Positions 14,837 to 25,609 are shown, counted from the stretch's first letter. The stretch is 64,000 bases of DNA from Streptomyces sp. ML-6 (GCF_030116705.1 NZ_JAOTIK010000001.1:4988501-5052500); one strand, 5' to 3'. Notes: generated by a model from the letters alone, not told the origin. Numbers and translations are program-made.

Positions 14837-16709
14837 CGTCCTCGCGCACGAGTCCTTCGAGGACGAGGCCACCGCCGCGTACATGAACGAGCACTTCGTC
14901 AACGTCAAGGTGGACCGCGAGGAGCGCCCCGACGTGGACGCGGTCTACATGGAGGCCGTGCAGGCGGCGACCGGGCAGGGCGGCTGGCCGATGTCCGTCT
15001 TCCTGACCGCCGACGCCGAACCCTTCTACTTCGGCACGTACTTCCCGCCCGAGCCGCGCCACGGCATGCCGTCCTTCCGGCAGGTGCTCGAAGGGGTCGC
15101 GGCGGCCTGGACGAGCCGGCGGGACGAGGTGGGCGAGGTCGCCGGGCGCATCGTCCAGGACCTCTCCCGGCGCTCCCTGGTGCACGCCGGCCAGGGGCTG
15201 CCGGGCGAGCCGGAGCTGGCGCAGGCGCTGCTCGGGCTCACCCGCGAGTACGACGGCAAGCACGGCGGGTTCGGCGGGGCGCCCAAGTTCCCGCCGTCCA
15301 TGATCATCGAGTTCCTGCTGCGCCACCACGCCCGCACCGGGGCGGAGGGTGCCCTCCAGATGGCCGTCGACACCTGCGAGGCGATGGCCCGGGGCGGGAT
15401 GTACGACCAGCTCGGCGGCGGGTTCGCCCGCTACTCGGTGGACCGGGAGTGGGTGGTGCCCCACTTCGAGAAGATGCTCTATGACAATGCGCTGCTCTGC
15501 CGGGTGTACGCGCATCTGTGGCGGGTCACGGGCTCGGAGTCGGCCCGGCGGACCGCGTTGGAGACCGCCGACTTCATGGTGCGCGAACTGCGCACCGCCG
15601 AAGGGGGGTTCGCCTCCGCGCTCGACGCCGACAGCGAGGACGGGGCCGGGCGGCACGTCGAGGGCGCGTACTACGTGTGGACGCCCGGGCAGCTGCGGGA
15701 GGTGCTCGGCGAGCAGGACGCGGCCTTCGCCGCCGAGTACTTCGGCGTGACCGAGGAGGGCACGTTCGAGGAGGGGGCCTCCGTCCTGCGGCTGCCGGGG
15801 ACGGGCGTGGCGGACGCGGACCGGGTCGCCGACGTGCGGGCCCGGCTGCTGGCCGCCCGCGAGCTGCGCCCCAGGCCCGGCCGGGACGACAAGGTGGTCG
15901 CCGCCTGGAACGGTCTGGCGATCGCCGCGCTCGCCGAGACCGGGGCGTACTTCGGCCGGCCCGACCTGATCGAGCGCGCCACCGAGGCGGCCGACCTGCT
16001 GGTCCGGGTCCACATGGGGGACGTCGCCCGGCTGGCCCGTACCTCGAAGGACGGCCGGGCCGGTGCCAACGCCGGGGTGCTGGAGGACTACGGCGACGTC
16101 GCCGAGGGCTTCCTCGCCCTGGCCTCGGTCACCGGCGAGGGCGTCTGGCTGGAGTTCGCGGGTTTCCTCCTCGACATCGTGCTCCAGCACTTCACCGGCG
16201 AGGGCGGTCAGCTGTACGACACGGCGGACGACGCCGAGCAGCTCATCCGCCGCCCGCAGGACCCCACCGACAACGCGACCCCGGCGGGCTGGACGGCGGC
16301 GGCCGGGGCACTGCTCTCGTACGCCGCGCACACCGGTTCCGAGGCCCACCGCACCGCCGGGGAGGGGGCGCTGGGCGTGGTGAAGGCGCTCGGTCCGCGG
16401 GCTCCCCGGTTCACCGGCTGGGGGCTCGCGGTCGCGGAGGCGCTGCTCGACGGGCCGCGCGAGGTCGCGGTCGCCGGGCCGGTCGGCGGCGAGCTGCACC
16501 GCACGGCGCTGCTGGGCACGGCCCCGGGCGCGGTGGTGGCCGCGGGGGAGACGGGCGGGAGCGAGTTCCCGCTGCTGGCGGACCGGCCGATGACGGGCGG
16601 GGCGCCGACGGCCTACGTGTGCCGGAACTTCGTGTGCGACGTCCCGACGACGGACGCGCAGGAGCTGGCGCGGCGGCTGGGCGGGGGCTCGGGGCGCGGG
16701 GTGCGGTGA
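14676..16709 (+). CDS. Thioredoxin domain-containing protein (DUF255, YyaL/Spata20 family)
   Basis: A 677-residue cytosolic protein. The N-terminal ~165 residues form the DUF255 thioredoxin-like fold with C50-H-W-C53. The remainder is an (alpha/alpha)6-barrel like N-acylglucosamine epimerases, including [20 protein letters not shown] and [15 protein letters not shown]. The family is widespread from bacteria to humans, and its reaction is not established. The start has GAGGATTGG upstream. The gene's promoter and first codons also exist at 6341-6551, because an 8-kb island lies between it and its former neighbour mca. Confidence 0.93.
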   Translation: MANRLAQSTSPYLLQHADNPVDWWEWSPEAFEEARRRNVPVFLSVGYSACHWCHVLAHESFEDEATAAYMNEHFVNVKVDREERPDVDAVYMEAVQAATGQGGWPMSVFLTADAEPFYFGTYFPPEPRHGMPSFRQVLEGVAAAWTSRRDEVGEVAGRIVQDLSRRSLVHAGQGLPGEPELAQALLGLTREYDGKHGGFGGAPKFPPSMIIEFLLRHHARTGAEGALQMAVDTCEAMARGGMYDQLGGGFARYSVDREWVVPHFEKMLYDNALLCRVYAHLWRVTGSESARRTALETADFMVRELRTAEGGFASALDADSEDGAGRHVEGAYYVWTPGQLREVLGEQDAAFAAEYFGVTEEGTFEEGASVLRLPGTGVADADRVADVRARLLAARELRPRPGRDDKVVAAWNGLAIAALAETGAYFGRPDLIERATEAADLLVRVHMGDVARLARTSKDGRAGANAGVLEDYGDVAEGFLALASVTGEGVWLEFAGFLLDIVLQHFTGEGGQLYDTADDAEQLIRRPQDPTDNATPAGWTAAAGALLSYAAHTGSEAHRTAGEGALGVVKALGPRAPRFTGWGLAVAEALLDGPREVAVAGPVGGELHRTALLGTAPGAVVAAGETGGSEFPLLADRPMTGGAPTAYVCRNFVCDVPTTDAQELARRLGGGSGRGVR

Positions 16710-16798
16710 GCAGTCAGTAGGGCGGGAGGAGGGGCGGCGGGGCGTCCGTCGGTCGTGCGTCAGTCATGTTCCGGGCGTCCGGCGGGGCCGGCACGGTG

Positions 16799-17440
16799 TC
16801 ACAGCGACAGGCCGTTCTCCAGGCTGTCCAGCGCCCGGCCGATCATCGCGACGAGGTCGCCCTCCCGGTCGTGCTCGCACCAGTACAGCGTCACCTCGCG
16901 CAGCGCGCCCAGGACCGCCGCGACCGACACCCGGACCGCCAGGTCGTCGGGGGCGCGGCCGGCGCGGGTGGCGAGGGCGGCGGCCAGGGTGCCGGCCGTG
17001 TCCGACATGCTCTCCGTCATCCGGGCCCGGACCGCGGGGACCTCCACGATCAGCCGGGCGCGCTGGCGGATCTCGTCCTCCTCGGCCGCCAGGATCGCCG
17101 CGAACGTCTCGGTCAGGACGTGCCGGAGCGACTCCAGCAGCGGTTCACCGGCCGGGCGGCGGAGCAGGGCGGCCTCCAGGACCGGGCCGTACTCGTCGGC
17201 GAGGACGATGTCCTCCTTGGCCGGGAAGTACCGGAAGACGGTGCTGGGCGACACCTCGGCCGCCTCCGCGATCTGCTCGACCGTCGTCGCCTCGTAGCCC
17301 TGCGCGGCGATCAGCCGGCAGGCGGCGTGCCGGATCGCGATCCGGGTCCGGAGCTTCTTCCGCTCGCGCAGTCCCAGCTGCGGCGGCGTTTCCGGGGCGG
17401 AAACGGAAGGGGTACGGGAGGTGGCGGCCATGGTCGCCAT
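16799..17440 (-). CDS. TetR family regulator
   Basis: A 213-residue protein with an N-terminal HTH (TTVEQIAEAAEVSPSTVFRYF) and an all-helical ligand domain. The start is uncertain: ATG at 17440 is used, ATG at 17431 and GTG at 17467 are alternatives, and none has a convincing ribosome site. It lies 42 bp downstream of the PAQR gene on the same strand, so the two may be co-transcribed. Its target and ligand cannot be read from the sequence. Confidence 0.85.
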   Translation of the reverse strand: MATMAATSRTPSVSAPETPPQLGLRERKKLRTRIAIRHAACRLIAAQGYEATTVEQIAEAAEVSPSTVFRYFPAKEDIVLADEYGPVLEAALLRRPAGEPLLESLRHVLTETFAAILAAEEDEIRQRARLIVEVPAVRARMTESMSDTAGTLAAALATRAGRAPDDLAVRVSVAAVLGALREVTLYWCEHDREGDLVAMIGRALDSLENGLSL

Positions 17441-17482
17441 TGTCGGGCATCGGCGGGCCGTCGGCACCGGCCGGGACGCTGC

Positions 17483-18223
17483 TCAGCCGTGGTTGTAGGC
17501 CACCAGGGAGATGCCGACGTAGTGCACCACGAAGGCGGCCAGGGTCAGCGAGTGGAAGACCTCGTGGAAGCCGAACCAGCGCGGGGAGGGGTTGGGCCGC
17601 TTGATGCCGTAGATGACCCCGCCCGCGCTGTAGAGCAGGCCGCCGACGACGACCAGCACCAGTACGGCGATCCCGCCGGTCCGCAGGAAGTCCGGCAGGA
17701 AGAAGACCGCGGCCCAGCCCATGGCGAGGTAGCAGGGCGTGTAGAGCCAGCGCGGGGCGCCGACCCAGAACACCCGGAAGGCGATGCCGGCCGCCGCGGC
17801 CGCCCAGACCGCCCACAGCAGCGGGGTGCCGGTGGACTCGGGCAGCAGGAGCAGGGTCAGCGGGGTGTAGGTGCCCGCGATGATCAGGAAGATGTTGGCG
17901 TGGTCGAGCCGGCGGAGCACCGCCTCGCCGCGCGGCCCCCAGGTGCCCCGGTGGTAGAGCGCGCTGACCCCGAACAGCAGGCACGCGGTCAGCGTGTAGA
18001 TCCCGCAGGCGATCCGGCCGAGGGCGCTGTCCGTGAACGCGATCAGGGCGACCCCCGCGACGATCACGGCGGGGAACATCCCGGCGTGCAGCCAGCCGCG
18101 CATCCGCGGTTTCGCAGGAAGGGGATTCGCCGGAAGAGGAGGTGCCGGGAGGGGATTCGCCGGGAGGAGATGGGAATCGGCTGGTTCCAGCCCGGGGGAC
18201 TCGGGCGCGGCGGCGGCAGTCAT
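17483..18223 (-). CDS. Hemolysin III / PAQR family membrane protein
   Basis: A 246-residue seven-TM protein with the three PAQR zinc-site motifs: SALYHRGTW in the second segment region, LDHANIFLIIAGTYTPL, and a C-terminal HEVFHSLTLAAFVVHY. The first ~40 residues are a proline-rich cytosolic extension with repeated LPANPLPA units. Bacterial PAQRs have been linked to membrane-lipid homeostasis; the name hemolysin is historical. A TACG-N4-CGTA palindrome at 18238-18249 lies just upstream and could be an operator. Confidence 0.88.
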   Translation of the reverse strand: MTAAAAPESPGLEPADSHLLPANPLPAPPLPANPLPAKPRMRGWLHAGMFPAVIVAGVALIAFTDSALGRIACGIYTLTACLLFGVSALYHRGTWGPRGEAVLRRLDHANIFLIIAGTYTPLTLLLLPESTGTPLLWAVWAAAAAGIAFRVFWVGAPRWLYTPCYLAMGWAAVFFLPDFLRTGGIAVLVLVVVGGLLYSAGGVIYGIKRPNPSPRWFGFHEVFHSLTLAAFVVHYVGISLVAYNHG

Positions 18224-18435
18224 TCCCGCATCGTACCTACGCAACCGTAAGTAACGGATGCGAGTGGCAATGCTCACGTGTGAGGTCCCCTGGACATATG
18301 GGCGAAACGGTCGGATGATCAAATGAGTGCGGTCGGCACCGGATGAGCGCCAACGGGATTTGAAGGGGTCGAAGCATCCGGGTCGCAGCCCCCACGGGGC
18401 AACTACCAAACAGACACCCTCAACAAGGAGCGATC

Positions 18436-20268
18436 GTGGCGCGCGACATCGCGGCTCCCCCCACTGCCCCCACCCAGCACCAGGAGCTCATCTCCTGGGT
18501 GAACGAGATCGCGGCGATCACCGAGCCGGACCGGGTGGTCTGGTGCGACGGTTCCGAGGCCGAGTACGAGCGCCTGTGCGGGGAGCTCGTGGCCAAGGGC
18601 ACCTTCACGAAGCTGGACGAGACCAAGCGCCCGAACTCCTACTACGCCGCGTCCGACCCGAGCGACGTCGCCCGCGTCGAGGACCGTACGTTCATCTGCT
18701 CCGAGAAGGAGGAGGACGCCGGTCCGACGAACCACTGGAAGGCCCCCGCCGAGATGCGGGAGATCTTCACCGGTGAGAACGGCGTCTTCCGCGGGGCCAT
18801 GCGCGGTCGCACCATGTACGTCGTGCCCTTCTGCATGGGCCCCGTCGGCTCCCCGCTCTCCGCGATCGGCGTCGAGATCACCGACTCCGCGTACGTCGCC
18901 GTCTCCATGCGCACCATGACCCGCATGGGGCAGGCGGTGCTGGACGAGCTCGGTTCCGACGGCTTCTTCGTCAAGGCCGTCCACACCCTGGGCGCCCCGC
19001 TGGAGGAGGGCCAGGAGGACGTTCCGTGGCCGTGCAACTCCATCAAGTACATCTCGCACTTCCCCGAGGCCCGCGAGATCTGGTCCTACGGCTCCGGCTA
19101 CGGCGGCAACGCCCTGCTCGGCAAGAAGTGCTACGCGCTGCGCATCGCCTCCGTCATGGCGCGTGACGAGGGCTGGCTCGCCGAGCACATGCTGATCCTC
19201 AAGCTCACCCCGCCGCAGGGCGAGGCCGAGGCCCCCAAGTACATCGCCGCGGCCTTCCCGAGCGCCTGCGGCAAGACCAACCTCGCCATGCTGGAGCCGA
19301 CGATCCCCGGCTGGACCGTGGAGACCATCGGCGACGACATCGCCTGGATGCGGTTCGGCGAGGACGGCCGTCTCTACGCGATCAACCCCGAGGCCGGCTT
19401 CTTCGGCGTCGCGCCCGGCACCGGCGAGCACACCAACGCCAACGCCATGAAGACCATGTGGGGCAACTCCGTCTTCACCAACGTGGCGCTCACCGACGAC
19501 GGCGACGTCTGGTGGGAGGGCATGACGGAGACCGCTCCGGCCCACCTCACCGACTGGAAGGGCAACGACTGGACGCCCGCCTCCGACACCCCGGCCGCCC
19601 ACCCCAACGCCCGCTTCACCGTCCCGGCCGGGCAGTGCCCGATCATCGCGCCCGAGTGGGAGGACCCGAAGGGCGTGCCGATCTCGGCGATCCTCTTCGG
19701 CGGCCGTCGCGCCTCCGCAGTGCCGCTGGTCACCGAGTCCTTCACCTGGCAGCACGGCGTCTTCCTCGGGGCCAACGTCGCCTCCGAGAAGACCGCCGCC
19801 GCCGAGGGCAAGGTCGGCGAGCTGCGCCGCGACCCGTTCGCCATGCTGCCGTTCTGCGGCTACAACATGGGCGACTACATGAACCACTGGATCAAGGTCG
19901 GTGCCGACAAGGACCAGGCCAAGCTCCCGAAGATCTACTACGTGAACTGGTTCCGCAAGAACGACGCGGGCAAGTTCGTGTGGCCCGGCTTCGGCGAGAA
20001 CAGCCGCGTCCTGAAGTGGATCGTCGAGCGCCTGGACGGCAAGGCCGAGGGCGTCGAGACGCCGATCGGCATCCTGCCGGCCAAGGGCGCGCTGGACACC
20101 GACGGCCTGGACCTCTCCGACGCCGACCTGGACTTCCTGCTCGACGTCGACAAGGAGATCTGGCGCGAGGAGGCGTCGCTGGTGCCCGAGCACCTCAACA
20201 CCTTCGGCGACCACACGCCGAAGGAGCTGTGGGACGAGTACCGCGCGCTGGTCCAGCGCCTGGGCTGA
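18436..20268 (+). CDS. pckG: Phosphoenolpyruvate carboxykinase (GTP)
   Basis: Converts oxaloacetate and GTP to PEP, GDP and CO2 at the entry to gluconeogenesis. The 610-residue protein is of the GTP class: the kinase-1a P-loop [12 protein letters not shown] with C278 and K280, [16 protein letters not shown] for the Mn site, and the C-terminal [15 protein letters not shown] start at 18436 follows AAGGAG by 7 bases. The 212-bp upstream gap separates it from the divergent PAQR gene and must contain its promoter. Two strong hairpins follow the stop. Confidence 0.96.
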   Translation: MARDIAAPPTAPTQHQELISWVNEIAAITEPDRVVWCDGSEAEYERLCGELVAKGTFTKLDETKRPNSYYAASDPSDVARVEDRTFICSEKEEDAGPTNHWKAPAEMREIFTGENGVFRGAMRGRTMYVVPFCMGPVGSPLSAIGVEITDSAYVAVSMRTMTRMGQAVLDELGSDGFFVKAVHTLGAPLEEGQEDVPWPCNSIKYISHFPEAREIWSYGSGYGGNALLGKKCYALRIASVMARDEGWLAEHMLILKLTPPQGEAEAPKYIAAAFPSACGKTNLAMLEPTIPGWTVETIGDDIAWMRFGEDGRLYAINPEAGFFGVAPGTGEHTNANAMKTMWGNSVFTNVALTDDGDVWWEGMTETAPAHLTDWKGNDWTPASDTPAAHPNARFTVPAGQCPIIAPEWEDPKGVPISAILFGGRRASAVPLVTESFTWQHGVFLGANVASEKTAAAEGKVGELRRDPFAMLPFCGYNMGDYMNHWIKVGADKDQAKLPKIYYVNWFRKNDAGKFVWPGFGENSRVLKWIVERLDGKAEGVETPIGILPAKGALDTDGLDLSDADLDFLLDVDKEIWREEASLVPEHLNTFGDHTPKELWDEYRALVQRLG

Positions 20269-20282
20269 TCCCGCCGGGCTCC

Positions 20283-20307
20283 GGGCGCACCCCGCGCGGG
20301 TGCGCCC
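20283..20307. terminator. Hairpin terminator after pckG
   Basis: Perfect 10-bp stem (20283-20292 / 20298-20307) with a 5-base CGCGC loop, 14 bases past the pckG stop. Confidence 0.8.
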
Positions 20308-20376
20308 CGCATGCCCCGCGACCGGGCCCTGGACATCCGCCCTGACCTGTGGGTCTCACCAGCCCGGCCGCGGTAC

Positions 20377-20409
20377 GACCCCCGGAACTCCCTCACGGTT
20401 CCGGGGGTC
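20377..20409. terminator. Second hairpin downstream of pckG
   Basis: Perfect 12-bp stem (20377-20388 / 20398-20409) with a 9-base loop, lying between pckG and the secreted propeller gene. It may be a back-up terminator or a leader structure. Confidence 0.7.
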
Positions 20410-20549
20410 GCTCCCTTTCCGGCGTTTCATGGCGAACGTCCCAAGATCGCCCGAGACTTGCGCACACAACCTCCACAACGATTCGATGTTCCTTCACATC
20501 GCCTCCGGCTCGGTCGGCCGGAGGCCAACAGATCTTGTGGGGGACTCAG

Positions 20550-22292
20550 TTGAGCAAGAACCGGCACCATGTACGCATCGCGGCGACGCTGGCCGCGCTG
20601 ACCCTCGGCACCGCGGGCCTCACCGCGGTCGCACCCCCGGCCGCCCGCGCGGCCGACGGCACCGTGCCCGGCGACACCGTGGCAAAGCTGCCGATCTCCT
20701 CGTACGCGGCGATGGTCGTCGACTCCGTGCACGAGCGGGTCTACGTGACGGATGGTCAGGACCGCAGCACGAACAACCAGGTCCACATCTACAACTTCCA
20801 GGGCCAGAGGACCGGATCGCTCGCCGTCGGCACCGTCCCGTCAGGGATGGCCCTGAGCACGGACGGCGGGACGCTCTACGTCTCGCAGTCCTCGGCCGTC
20901 CTGGCCTTCGACACCGTGACCTGGGAGCGCACCGGCGCCGTCTCCACCGCGACCGCGCCGACCTGCCCGCGCGACGTGGCCTTCGCCGGCGGCAAGGAGT
21001 GGCACGCCGAGACGCCGTACAACGGAACCGACTGCGCCGCCTTCCGGAGCACGCTCTACGGTGCGGCGGGCAGCGCGTCGGTCAGCACCGGGTGGAACGC
21101 GGCGAGCCGGCTGCGGCTGGAGAGCGACCCCGAGGTCCCGGACCGTCTGGTGATGGCGCAGACCCGCACCGCCACCGAGACCAACCCCTTCGTCACCACG
21201 TTCGACGCGAGCGGCGACACCCTGGTGCGCGGTCCCGAACGACGCTTCGCCGACGCCCAGGGGCAGGGCGGCCTCGACATGAAGGACGTGGCGCAGTCCC
21301 CCGACGGGCGGCGGATCGCGGTCGCCGACGCCGCGTACGGCACCCGGCTCCTGGAGGCCGCCGACCTGTCCGACGCGCCCGTCCCGTACCAGCCGCTGCC
21401 CGAGGGGGCCAAGGCGTCGGCCGTCGCGTTCAGCGGCGACGGCACGTACATCGCCCGGGGCGCCGCCGCCACCGGGGGCACGGCCGACCTGCTGGTGCAG
21501 CCCGCCGACCCGGCGTCCGGCCGGGCCCCGCTGGAGTTCGCCTTCGAGGGAGTGCTCGACGGGGACCGGGTCGCGCCGCGCGGCCTCGGCTGGTCGAAGG
21601 ACGGCTCGCGGTTGTTCGCCGTCACCACCAACACCTCCGGCACCGAGTACTGGCTGCACGTCATCCAGCCCCCGGCCGCCCAGTACGACTCCCGCTTCAC
21701 CGGCGGCCTCTCCACCACCCCGGGCCGGCCCGTCGTCGGCGAACCGGTCGGGATCAGGGGCCGGCTGGAGCTGGACGGCCCCGCCCCCGCCGAACCGGTC
21801 CGGGTGACGGCGGTGCGGCACGACGCGAACGGCGACCGCAGGCTCGCCGCCGCCGAGGTCGAGGCCGACGGCTCGTTCACCGTCCTCGACGTCCCGTCCC
21901 TGGTCGGCGACGCCACCTACACCGTCTCCTTCACCGGCGACGTCACCCACCGCCCGGCCGAGGACGTCACGCTCGCCGTCACCGTCGACAAGGCCCCGAC
22001 CGCCATCGCGCTCCGGGCGCCGACGGAGGCGACCAAGAGCGCGGGCCTGACGATCACCGGCACCCTGACCGGGCAGGGCAGGGCGCTGCCCGCCGGGATC
22101 ACGCTGTCCGTGGTGCGCACCGACCGGAAGGGCACCGGCACGCTGACCTCGGCCGCCGTCGCCGCCGACGGCACCTTCACCGTCAACGACCTGCCCCGGG
22201 CCATCGGAGAGGTGACGTACGAGATCGGCTACGCGGGCGACGACCTGCACAGCGGATCGACGGCGTCGGCGACGGTACGGGTCCGTCGCTGA
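20550..22292 (+). CDS. Secreted beta-propeller protein with Ig-like repeats
   Basis: A 580-residue exported protein. The signal peptide ends about residue 35 (AARAADG). Residues ~40-400 contain WD/YVTN-like blades (VYVTDGQDRS, LYVSQSSAVLAFD, AVTTNTSGTEYWLHV), and about two Ig-like units of ~95 residues follow (DANGDRRLAAAEVEADGSF; RTDRKGTGTLTSAAVAADGT). The TTG start at 20550 follows GGGGGA. Such proteins are common in streptomycete secretomes and probably mediate binding in the wall or medium; no enzymatic motif is visible. Confidence 0.82.
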   Translation: MSKNRHHVRIAATLAALTLGTAGLTAVAPPAARAADGTVPGDTVAKLPISSYAAMVVDSVHERVYVTDGQDRSTNNQVHIYNFQGQRTGSLAVGTVPSGMALSTDGGTLYVSQSSAVLAFDTVTWERTGAVSTATAPTCPRDVAFAGGKEWHAETPYNGTDCAAFRSTLYGAAGSASVSTGWNAASRLRLESDPEVPDRLVMAQTRTATETNPFVTTFDASGDTLVRGPERRFADAQGQGGLDMKDVAQSPDGRRIAVADAAYGTRLLEAADLSDAPVPYQPLPEGAKASAVAFSGDGTYIARGAAATGGTADLLVQPADPASGRAPLEFAFEGVLDGDRVAPRGLGWSKDGSRLFAVTTNTSGTEYWLHVIQPPAAQYDSRFTGGLSTTPGRPVVGEPVGIRGRLELDGPAPAEPVRVTAVRHDANGDRRLAAAEVEADGSFTVLDVPSLVGDATYTVSFTGDVTHRPAEDVTLAVTVDKAPTAIALRAPTEATKSAGLTITGTLTGQGRALPAGITLSVVRTDRKGTGTLTSAAVAADGTFTVNDLPRAIGEVTYEIGYAGDDLHSGSTASATVRVRR

Positions 22293-22419
22293 CCACGGCC
22301 GCGCCGCACCGGGACGGGTGGTTCCGGTGCGGCGCGGGGGCCCGCGGAGGGCAGGCGGTTCCGGTGCGGTGGAGTGCGGCCCGGGGCGGGCGGTTCCGTT
22401 CCGGGCGGTTCTGTTCCGG

Positions 22420-22530
22420 GTGCGGGGCGAAGGGTGCCCGGCGCGGGGCTGAGGGTGCCTGGCGCGGGGGCGAAGGGTGCCCGGAGCAGGGGTGAGTGGC
22501 GCCCGGTGCGGGGGTGAGGGGCGCCCGGTC
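22420..22530. repeat. GC-rich ~22-bp imperfect tandem repeat
   Basis: About five degenerate units of the pattern GGGTGCCCGGCGCGGGGCTGA lie in the 270-bp gap between convergent genes. No gene reads through. Each unit contains a small GGGTGCCC-type self-complementary core, so the array could fold as transcript ends. Confidence 0.7.
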
Positions 22531-22562
22531 CACGCGCCTCGGCGGCGTGCGGACCGGGGCCG

Positions 22563-22964
22563 TCAGTGGGCGCCGACCAGCCGCGCGGGCGCGGCGGGCG
22601 CGGCGACGGCCGCCGCGTGGGCGTCCATGCGCCCGGCCGCGAGGATCGCCGCGGCGGTGTCGGCGCGGGACGCGGCCACCACCAGCGCACGGCCCGCCAG
22701 GGCGTGGGCGCGGCGGTGCAGCGCGGCTGCGGATGCTTCGGTCCGGCCGGCGTGCCGGGCGGGCGCCGCGCCGCGCAGCCTGGCGACCTGTTCGGCGATG
22801 CGGTCGCCCGCCTCGCCGAGGCCCAGCTCGTCGGTGACCGCGAGAAGCGCGGCCAGGTGCCCGGCGAGCTGGATGTCCAGCTCCTCCTCGCGGGAACGAT
22901 GCGGGAAGTCGTCGGCGTGGTCGGCCGGTGTGTGGACCGATTTGGTGCGGATCGGTTCGTACAT
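22563..22964 (-). CDS. Hypothetical alanine-rich helical protein
   Basis: A 133-residue protein not recognised as a family. Residues 15-65 include acidic DFPHRSREEELDIQLAGHL and read as amphipathic helices. The C-terminal half is Ala/Arg-rich (AALHRRAHALAGRALVVAA) and helical. A clear AGGAGG sits 6-7 bases before the ATG at 22964. It lies downstream of the aminotransferase gene (101-bp gap) on the same strand. Confidence 0.65.
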   Translation of the reverse strand: MYEPIRTKSVHTPADHADDFPHRSREEELDIQLAGHLAALLAVTDELGLGEAGDRIAEQVARLRGAAPARHAGRTEASAAALHRRAHALAGRALVVAASRADTAAAILAAGRMDAHAAAVAAPAAPARLVGAH

Positions 22965-23065
22965 GGATGGCCTCCTGGTGGTGCTGTGGAACCATCCTAC
23001 ATTGGATTGAGTCTAAAGTTGACTGCGATCGATCCGGGGATCGCCCCCGAGCCCGCCGCCGGTCG

Positions 23066-24277
23066 TCAGGGCTGGCCGTACCCGTCCAGGAAGTGGGCGA
23101 TCCGGTTGACCGCGTCCGTCAGGTCCTCGGTCGAGGGCAGCGTCACGACCCGGAAGTGGTCGGGCTCCGGCCAGTTGAACCCGGTGCCGTGCACCACCAT
23201 GATCTTCTCGGCCCGCAGCAGGTCGAGGACCATCTGCCGGTCGTCCTTGATCTTGTAGACCTTGGGGTCGAGGCGCGGGAAGAGGTACAGCGCCCCCTTC
23301 GGCTTCACGCAGGTCACGCCCGGGATCCGGGTCAGCAGCTCGTACGCGGTGTCGCGCTGCTCCAGCATCCGCCCGCCCGGCAGCACCAGGTCGTCGATCG
23401 ACTGCCGCCCGCCGAGCGCGGTGGCCACGGCGTGCTGCGAGGGCATGTTGGCGCAGAGCCGCATGTTGGCGAGGATCGTCAGCCCCTCGATGTACGAGGA
23501 GGCGTGCGCCTTCGGGCCGCAGACGGCCAGCCAGCCCGACCGGTAGCCGGCCACCCGGTAGTTCTTGGAGAGCCCGTTGAAGGTGAGCACCATCAGGTCG
23601 GGCGCGATGGTCGCGGTCGGGACGTGGACCGCGCCGTCGTACAGGATCCGGTCGTAGATCTCGTCGGAGCAGACGACCAGGTTGTGGCGCCGGGCGATCT
23701 CGGTCAGCCCGCGCAGCATCTCCTCGTCGTACACCGCACCCGTCGGGTTGTTCGGGTTGATGATCACCAGCGCCTTGGTGCGGTCGGTGATCTTCCGCTC
23801 GATGTCGGCGAGGTCCGGCATCCAGTCGGACTGCTCGTCGCACCGGTAGTGCACGGCCGTGCCGCCGGCCAGCGAGACCGAGGCGGTCCACAGCGGGTAG
23901 TCCGGGGCGGGTACGAGCACCTCGTCGCCGTCGTCGAGCAGCGCCTGCATCGACATCTGGATCAGCTCGGACACGCCGTTGCCCAGGTAGACGTCCTCGA
24001 CGTCGAGCTCGATGCCCTTGGTCTGGTAATGCTGCACCACCGCCCGCCGCGCGGACAGCAGGCCCTTCGCGTCGCCGTAGCCGTGCGCCCCGGCGAGATT
24101 GCGCAGGATGTCCTCGAGGATCTCGGGCGGGCACTCGAAACCGAACGCGGCGGGGTTGCCGGTGTTCAGCTTGAGGATGCGGTGACCGGCTGCCTCCAGC
24201 CGCATCGCTTCCTCCAGCACGGGGCCCCGGATTTCGTAACAGACGTTGGCGAGCTTCGTGGACTGGATGACCTGCAT
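23066..24277 (-). CDS. AlaA-type PLP-dependent aminotransferase
   Basis: A 403-residue class I aminotransferase. The N-terminal region STKLANVCYEIRGPVLEEA matches glutamate-pyruvate transaminases of the AlaA type. The PLP lysine lies in FNGLSKNYRVAGYRSGW, the NPNNPTGAVY loop is present, and R-binding HFRVVTLPS occurs near the end. Its probable role is alanine synthesis from pyruvate and glutamate. The start at 24277 matches family N-termini. An in-frame ATG at 24379 with GGGGGA upstream would add a disordered 34-residue extension and cannot be excluded. Confidence 0.9.
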   Translation of the reverse strand: MQVIQSTKLANVCYEIRGPVLEEAMRLEAAGHRILKLNTGNPAAFGFECPPEILEDILRNLAGAHGYGDAKGLLSARRAVVQHYQTKGIELDVEDVYLGNGVSELIQMSMQALLDDGDEVLVPAPDYPLWTASVSLAGGTAVHYRCDEQSDWMPDLADIERKITDRTKALVIINPNNPTGAVYDEEMLRGLTEIARRHNLVVCSDEIYDRILYDGAVHVPTATIAPDLMVLTFNGLSKNYRVAGYRSGWLAVCGPKAHASSYIEGLTILANMRLCANMPSQHAVATALGGRQSIDDLVLPGGRMLEQRDTAYELLTRIPGVTCVKPKGALYLFPRLDPKVYKIKDDRQMVLDLLRAEKIMVVHGTGFNWPEPDHFRVVTLPSTEDLTDAVNRIAHFLDGYGQP

Positions 24278-24529
24278 GTCCGGGAGCTTACGACCGCGCC
24301 CCGCGTGCCGCCGGGGCTTTCCCGCCGGGGTGGGCCCACCCGGGTGGTCCGGTGCGCCGGACGTGTCTTCCATAGCCATGCATCCCCCGTCCCGGACCGT
24401 GGGAACGCCGGGCGGGGACGGGGGCCGGGCTTCGAATGGGGTGGATCGGGGGCGTGACGAACACGGACGGGTGAGATGGGCCACGTGGCGGGACCGGGGC
24501 GGGCGGGACCGGGGCGGCGGCCCCGGTCC

Positions 24530-25363
24530 TCACTCCGGCAGTCGGGTGCCCGGGGGCAGATGGATGTCGAACCCGGTGGCCAGCACCCGCAGCACCTCGT
24601 CGCCGTCCGCCAGCTCGCGCTCCTCGCGGCCGCCGTCGTCGGTCGTGGTCACGAACGTGCGGCCGGTCAGCGACAGGTGCGCGCCCGGGACGGTCCGCTG
24701 CGCGTACACGCCGGACGAGAAGGGGGAGCGCGGGTTGGTCGCGATGTGCCAGTTGATGACCTCGTAGTCCGGCGCCTCGAAGGGCTCCAGGGTGAAGGCG
24801 TACTGCGGCTCCCAGCTCCCGTCGGCGGCGAGCGTCCGCAGCTCCCACAGCTCCAGCGGCCCGTCGTGCGGGACGGTCACGAGCCGGTGGCGGCGCGGTG
24901 CGTCGTGCACCTCGGCGCCCGCGACCAGCGGGATCGGCTCCAGCAGTGAACCGGGGGAGCCGAAGCCGACATCGGCCAGGTACGGGGTGGACCCGCCCGG
25001 TATCCGTACCGCCATCAGCATGTGGGTGCGCGGCCGGACGTCCCCGGGCCGGGCCCCCACCACGACCCGCGCGCACAGCCGGGTGACCTGGAACCCGAGC
25101 GCGGTCAGCGCGGCGGCGAACAGGGTGTTGTGCTCGTAGCAGTACCCGCCGCGCCGGCCGCGCACGAGCTTCGCCTCCAGGTCGGCGATCGCGAGCGAGG
25201 GCGCGCTGCCGAGGACCGGGTCCAGGTTCTCGAAGGGGATGCCCAGGGCGTGGGCGCGGTGCACGGAGCGCAGCACCTCCGCGGTCGGCTCGCGCGTCCC
25301 GCTCCAGCCGATGCGATCGAGGTAGGCGTCGAGGTCGGGCAGGTGCTCGCGGTCGGAAGTCAT
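24530..25363 (-). CDS. nat: Arylamine N-acetyltransferase
   Basis: Transfers acetyl from acetyl-CoA to arylamines, hydrazines or amide-forming intermediates. The 277-residue protein has the complete catalytic triad: C75 in RGGYCYEHN, H114 in RPRTHMLM and D131 in YLADVGFG. The N-terminal LDAYLDRIGW and FENLDPVLG segments are family signatures. Related enzymes close some macrolactam antibiotics, but no biosynthetic neighbours are present, so a detoxification role is more likely. The AraC gene begins 247 bp away, divergently. Confidence 0.93.
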   Translation of the reverse strand: MTSDREHLPDLDAYLDRIGWSGTREPTAEVLRSVHRAHALGIPFENLDPVLGSAPSLAIADLEAKLVRGRRGGYCYEHNTLFAAALTALGFQVTRLCARVVVGARPGDVRPRTHMLMAVRIPGGSTPYLADVGFGSPGSLLEPIPLVAGAEVHDAPRRHRLVTVPHDGPLELWELRTLAADGSWEPQYAFTLEPFEAPDYEVINWHIATNPRSPFSSGVYAQRTVPGAHLSLTGRTFVTTTDDGGREERELADGDEVLRVLATGFDIHLPPGTRLPE

Positions 25364-25609
25364 GTTCCCGACAGTACGCAGCGCGGGCGGCCGGCCGCCT
25401 CCGTCCCGGGGCGGAGGGGCCCTGGTCCCCGAGTCGCGGTCCGCCGGTCGCGGTCGCCGGTCCGCCGGAACCGGAGGCCCGCCCCGGCGCACCCCCGCAC
25501 CCCGCACCCCACCTGACTGCGCCTCACCCGACCGCACCGGGCACAGGATGTCGGGTCGGGGCGGGTGCGCCGTTCCTAACGTGGTGACCCGCAAGGGAAG
25601 GAGTCCGGG

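Noticed and set aside
22420..22530. GC-rich tandem units as CRISPR repeats
   Set aside because: Units are contiguous and degenerate and lack unique spacers.
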